64,000 nucleotides of DNA from Solimicrobium sp043758755. GTDB taxonomy: Bacteria; Pseudomonadota; Gammaproteobacteria; Burkholderiales; Burkholderiaceae_D. The translations under genes were made by a program, and so were the position numbers. The notes under the pieces are model-generated. The model saw only the letters and a program-made list of their open reading frames with translations. It did no database searches and had not been told where the DNA came from. Every line of letters begins with the position of its first letter. The stretch's first letter is position 1. The stretch is from NCBI GenBank assembly GCA_043758755.1, contig JAYVMW010000031.1:4302-68301 (forward strand), read 5' to 3'. Below are positions 62,584 to 64,000 of this stretch, piece by piece.

Positions 62584-63849
62584 ATGTCTACGGAAATCAA
62601 ACCGCAGGTTAGTACCCGCTTTGTATTGTTGACTGTGTTTCTGGATATTCTGGGTATTGGCCTCATTGTCCCGGTCCTGCCTAAACTGGTTTCCATGTTT
62701 GCACCACAGCCCGATCTGCAGGCTTACTGGTTTGGCGCAATTGTTGCCGCGTATGCCATCATGCAGTTTTTTTTCGCTCCCTTGCTGGGCGCCCTCAGTG
62801 ATCGCTACGGCCGCCGGCCAATTTTATTGATCTGCGTGCTGGGGCTGGGGGTGAACTTTTTTCTGATGACGCAGGCGCCTTCGCTGATCTGGTTATTGAT
62901 AATTCGGGCTATGGGTGGCATGACCGCAGGGAATATTGCGGTAGCAAACGCTTACATTGCTGACACCTCCACGCCTGAAAATCGCGGCAAGGCAATGGGG
63001 ATGATCGGGGCCATGTTCGGACTTGGGTTTATCTGCGGTCCGATGCTGGGCGGGATTTTGGGCGAGCAACAGTATCAGTACCCGTTTTATCTGGCGGCTG
63101 CCGTTTCACTGTGCAACTTCGCGTATGGCCTGTTTGCTTTGCCCGAATCTCTGGAGCCGGCCCATCGCCATGCATTTTCTTTTGCGCGCGCCAACCCTTT
63201 TAAAAATCTGGTTGGTCTGACTCATCTGAAGAGTGTCGGCGCACTGGTCTGGTCCATGGGCTTCTCTCTGTTTGCCCAGTTCACCATGCAGACCACCTGG
63301 GTGCTGTCGACGGAATTGCGCTTTGGATGGACCCCTTTGCAAAATGGAATCTCCCTTTTTCTGGTCGGAGTGTGCAGTGTGGTGATGCAGGGGTTTTTGC
63401 TCGGGAAGGTAATCAAGCGACTTGGTGAAGAGAAAACCGCAATTATCGGCTTAGGTTCTTCGTTTTTGGTATTGCTGTGTTACGGTCTCGTGCAGCAGGG
63501 TTGGCTGATGTATGTGCTCATTCCCTGCAATATCATGGGCTACGCAGCGAACCCTGCCATTCAGGCTATCTTCTCAAAGTCGGTGGGCACCAAGGCTCAG
63601 GGCGCGGTTATGGGATCGCTGGCGTCACTGGGCAGTGTCATGAGTGTGGCTGCCACACTGATCGGAACCATTCTGTTTGCTCAGGTGGGCCATTTTCCAA
63701 AAGGGAATCTGTATCTCGGCGCACCATTTTTTCTGGCTTCATTGGCACAAGGCATTGCTTTGTTAGTTGCATTGAAACATTTCGCCAATGTGAAAAAATC
63801 ATTAAGTGTCTGCGAGACCACGGAAATCAACCGCTCATCGAATAATTGA
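62584..63849 (+). CDS. MFS exporter, TetA/TCR-like
   Basis: A 421-residue 12-helix transporter of the TCR/Tet group. LDILGIGLIVPVLPKLV is helix 1, GALSDRYGRRPILL the loop 2-3 signature (motif A) and GMIGAMFGLGFICGPMLGG motif C typical of drug/H+ antiporters. The ATG at 62584 is chosen because it begins MSTEIKPQVSTRF directly before helix 1; the ATG at 62539 adds a polar non-conserved stretch. The substrate is unknown; tetracycline resistance should not be assumed. Confidence 0.9.
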   Translation: MSTEIKPQVSTRFVLLTVFLDILGIGLIVPVLPKLVSMFAPQPDLQAYWFGAIVAAYAIMQFFFAPLLGALSDRYGRRPILLICVLGLGVNFFLMTQAPSLIWLLIIRAMGGMTAGNIAVANAYIADTSTPENRGKAMGMIGAMFGLGFICGPMLGGILGEQQYQYPFYLAAAVSLCNFAYGLFALPESLEPAHRHAFSFARANPFKNLVGLTHLKSVGALVWSMGFSLFAQFTMQTTWVLSTELRFGWTPLQNGISLFLVGVCSVVMQGFLLGKVIKRLGEEKTAIIGLGSSFLVLLCYGLVQQGWLMYVLIPCNIMGYAANPAIQAIFSKSVGTKAQGAVMGSLASLGSVMSVAATLIGTILFAQVGHFPKGNLYLGAPFFLASLAQGIALLVALKHFANVKKSLSVCETTEINRSSNN

Positions 63850-63868
63850 AGAAATTCTAAAGGGTTGC

Positions 63869-63897
63869 TTGACGGTATAAATTCAATTGATTATAAT
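63869..63897 (+). promoter_or_regulatory. tRNA-Tyr sigma70 promoter
   Basis: TTGACG (63869-63874) and a perfect TATAAT (63892-63897) separated by 17 bases, with the mature tRNA starting at 63912. Confidence 0.9.
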
Positions 63898-63911
63898 CCG
63901 TGGTTCCCTAT

Positions 63912-63996
<85 letters not shown>

Positions 63997-64000
63997 TAGG

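Noticed and set aside
62584..63849. Tetracycline resistance determinant
   Set aside because: The motifs fit the Tet/TCR subfamily broadly; nothing in the sequence or context proves tetracycline as substrate.

Overview
The window looks like a chromosomal stretch of a betaproteobacterium of the order Burkholderiales, most likely near the Oxalobacteraceae (Undibacterium, Herminiimonas or Janthinobacterium type). This rests on gene content, not on a search: an rsmB - DUF4390 - ntrY - ntrX-like cluster, small Burkholderiales-type proteins (DUF3567, DUF1840, DUF493), a fused isobutyryl-CoA mutase icmF, and a tRNA-Tyr at the right edge with a near-perfect sigma70 promoter. No rRNA, CRISPR array, complete insertion sequence or prophage was seen.

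Layout. 0-13 kb: tail-specific protease prc, an oxidoreductase, an esterase, a decayed mgtE, transport and acetyltransferase genes, a seven-repeat GloVer lipoprotein, a hemerythrin lacking one iron ligand, a His/Glu-rich exported protein overlapping a lysoplasmalogenase, and a divergent DMT exporter/LysR pair. 13-19 kb: rsmB, DUF4390, ntrY, an NtrX-like regulator without AAA+ domain, and a CobW-like fragment protein, all leftward. 19-31 kb: lipase, dinB, M20 amidohydrolase, a Spy-like periplasmic protein divergent from a two-component system, GST, and a B12-binding radical SAM protein followed by a chimeric relic. 31-44 kb: two paralogous TonB-dependent receptors with a shared promoter and leader, the C-terminal relic of a third, dbpA, and two tandem M13 metallopeptidases; together they suggest peptide or metal-complex scavenging. 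45-51 kb: a tight leftward operon of a class II glutamine amidotransferase, MlaE-, MlaF- and MlaD-like proteins, an auxiliary lipoprotein and a VanZ-family protein, probably for envelope lipid transport. 51-57 kb: a LivJ-type binding protein, a lipoprotein, a relic, and icmF with a palindromic operator inside its promoter. 57-64 kb: a degenerate integrase, a GGDEF-EAL protein with a TTG start, an orphan GHKL ATPase domain, ettA, a YigZ protein, an MFS exporter and tRNA-Tyr.

The most striking property is gene decay by internal deletion. At least five relics (mgtE, an AbiEii-type gene, a TonB receptor, a histidine kinase, and probably an indolepyruvate ferredoxin oxidoreductase) plus an integrase without its catalytic tyrosine sit between intact genes. 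I did not find a clearly new defence or biosynthetic system. The best leads are the AbiEii/radical SAM chimera, the dual-frame hexamer repeat, the orphan GHKL protein beside the GGDEF-EAL gene, the hemerythrin ligand change and the icmF operator.
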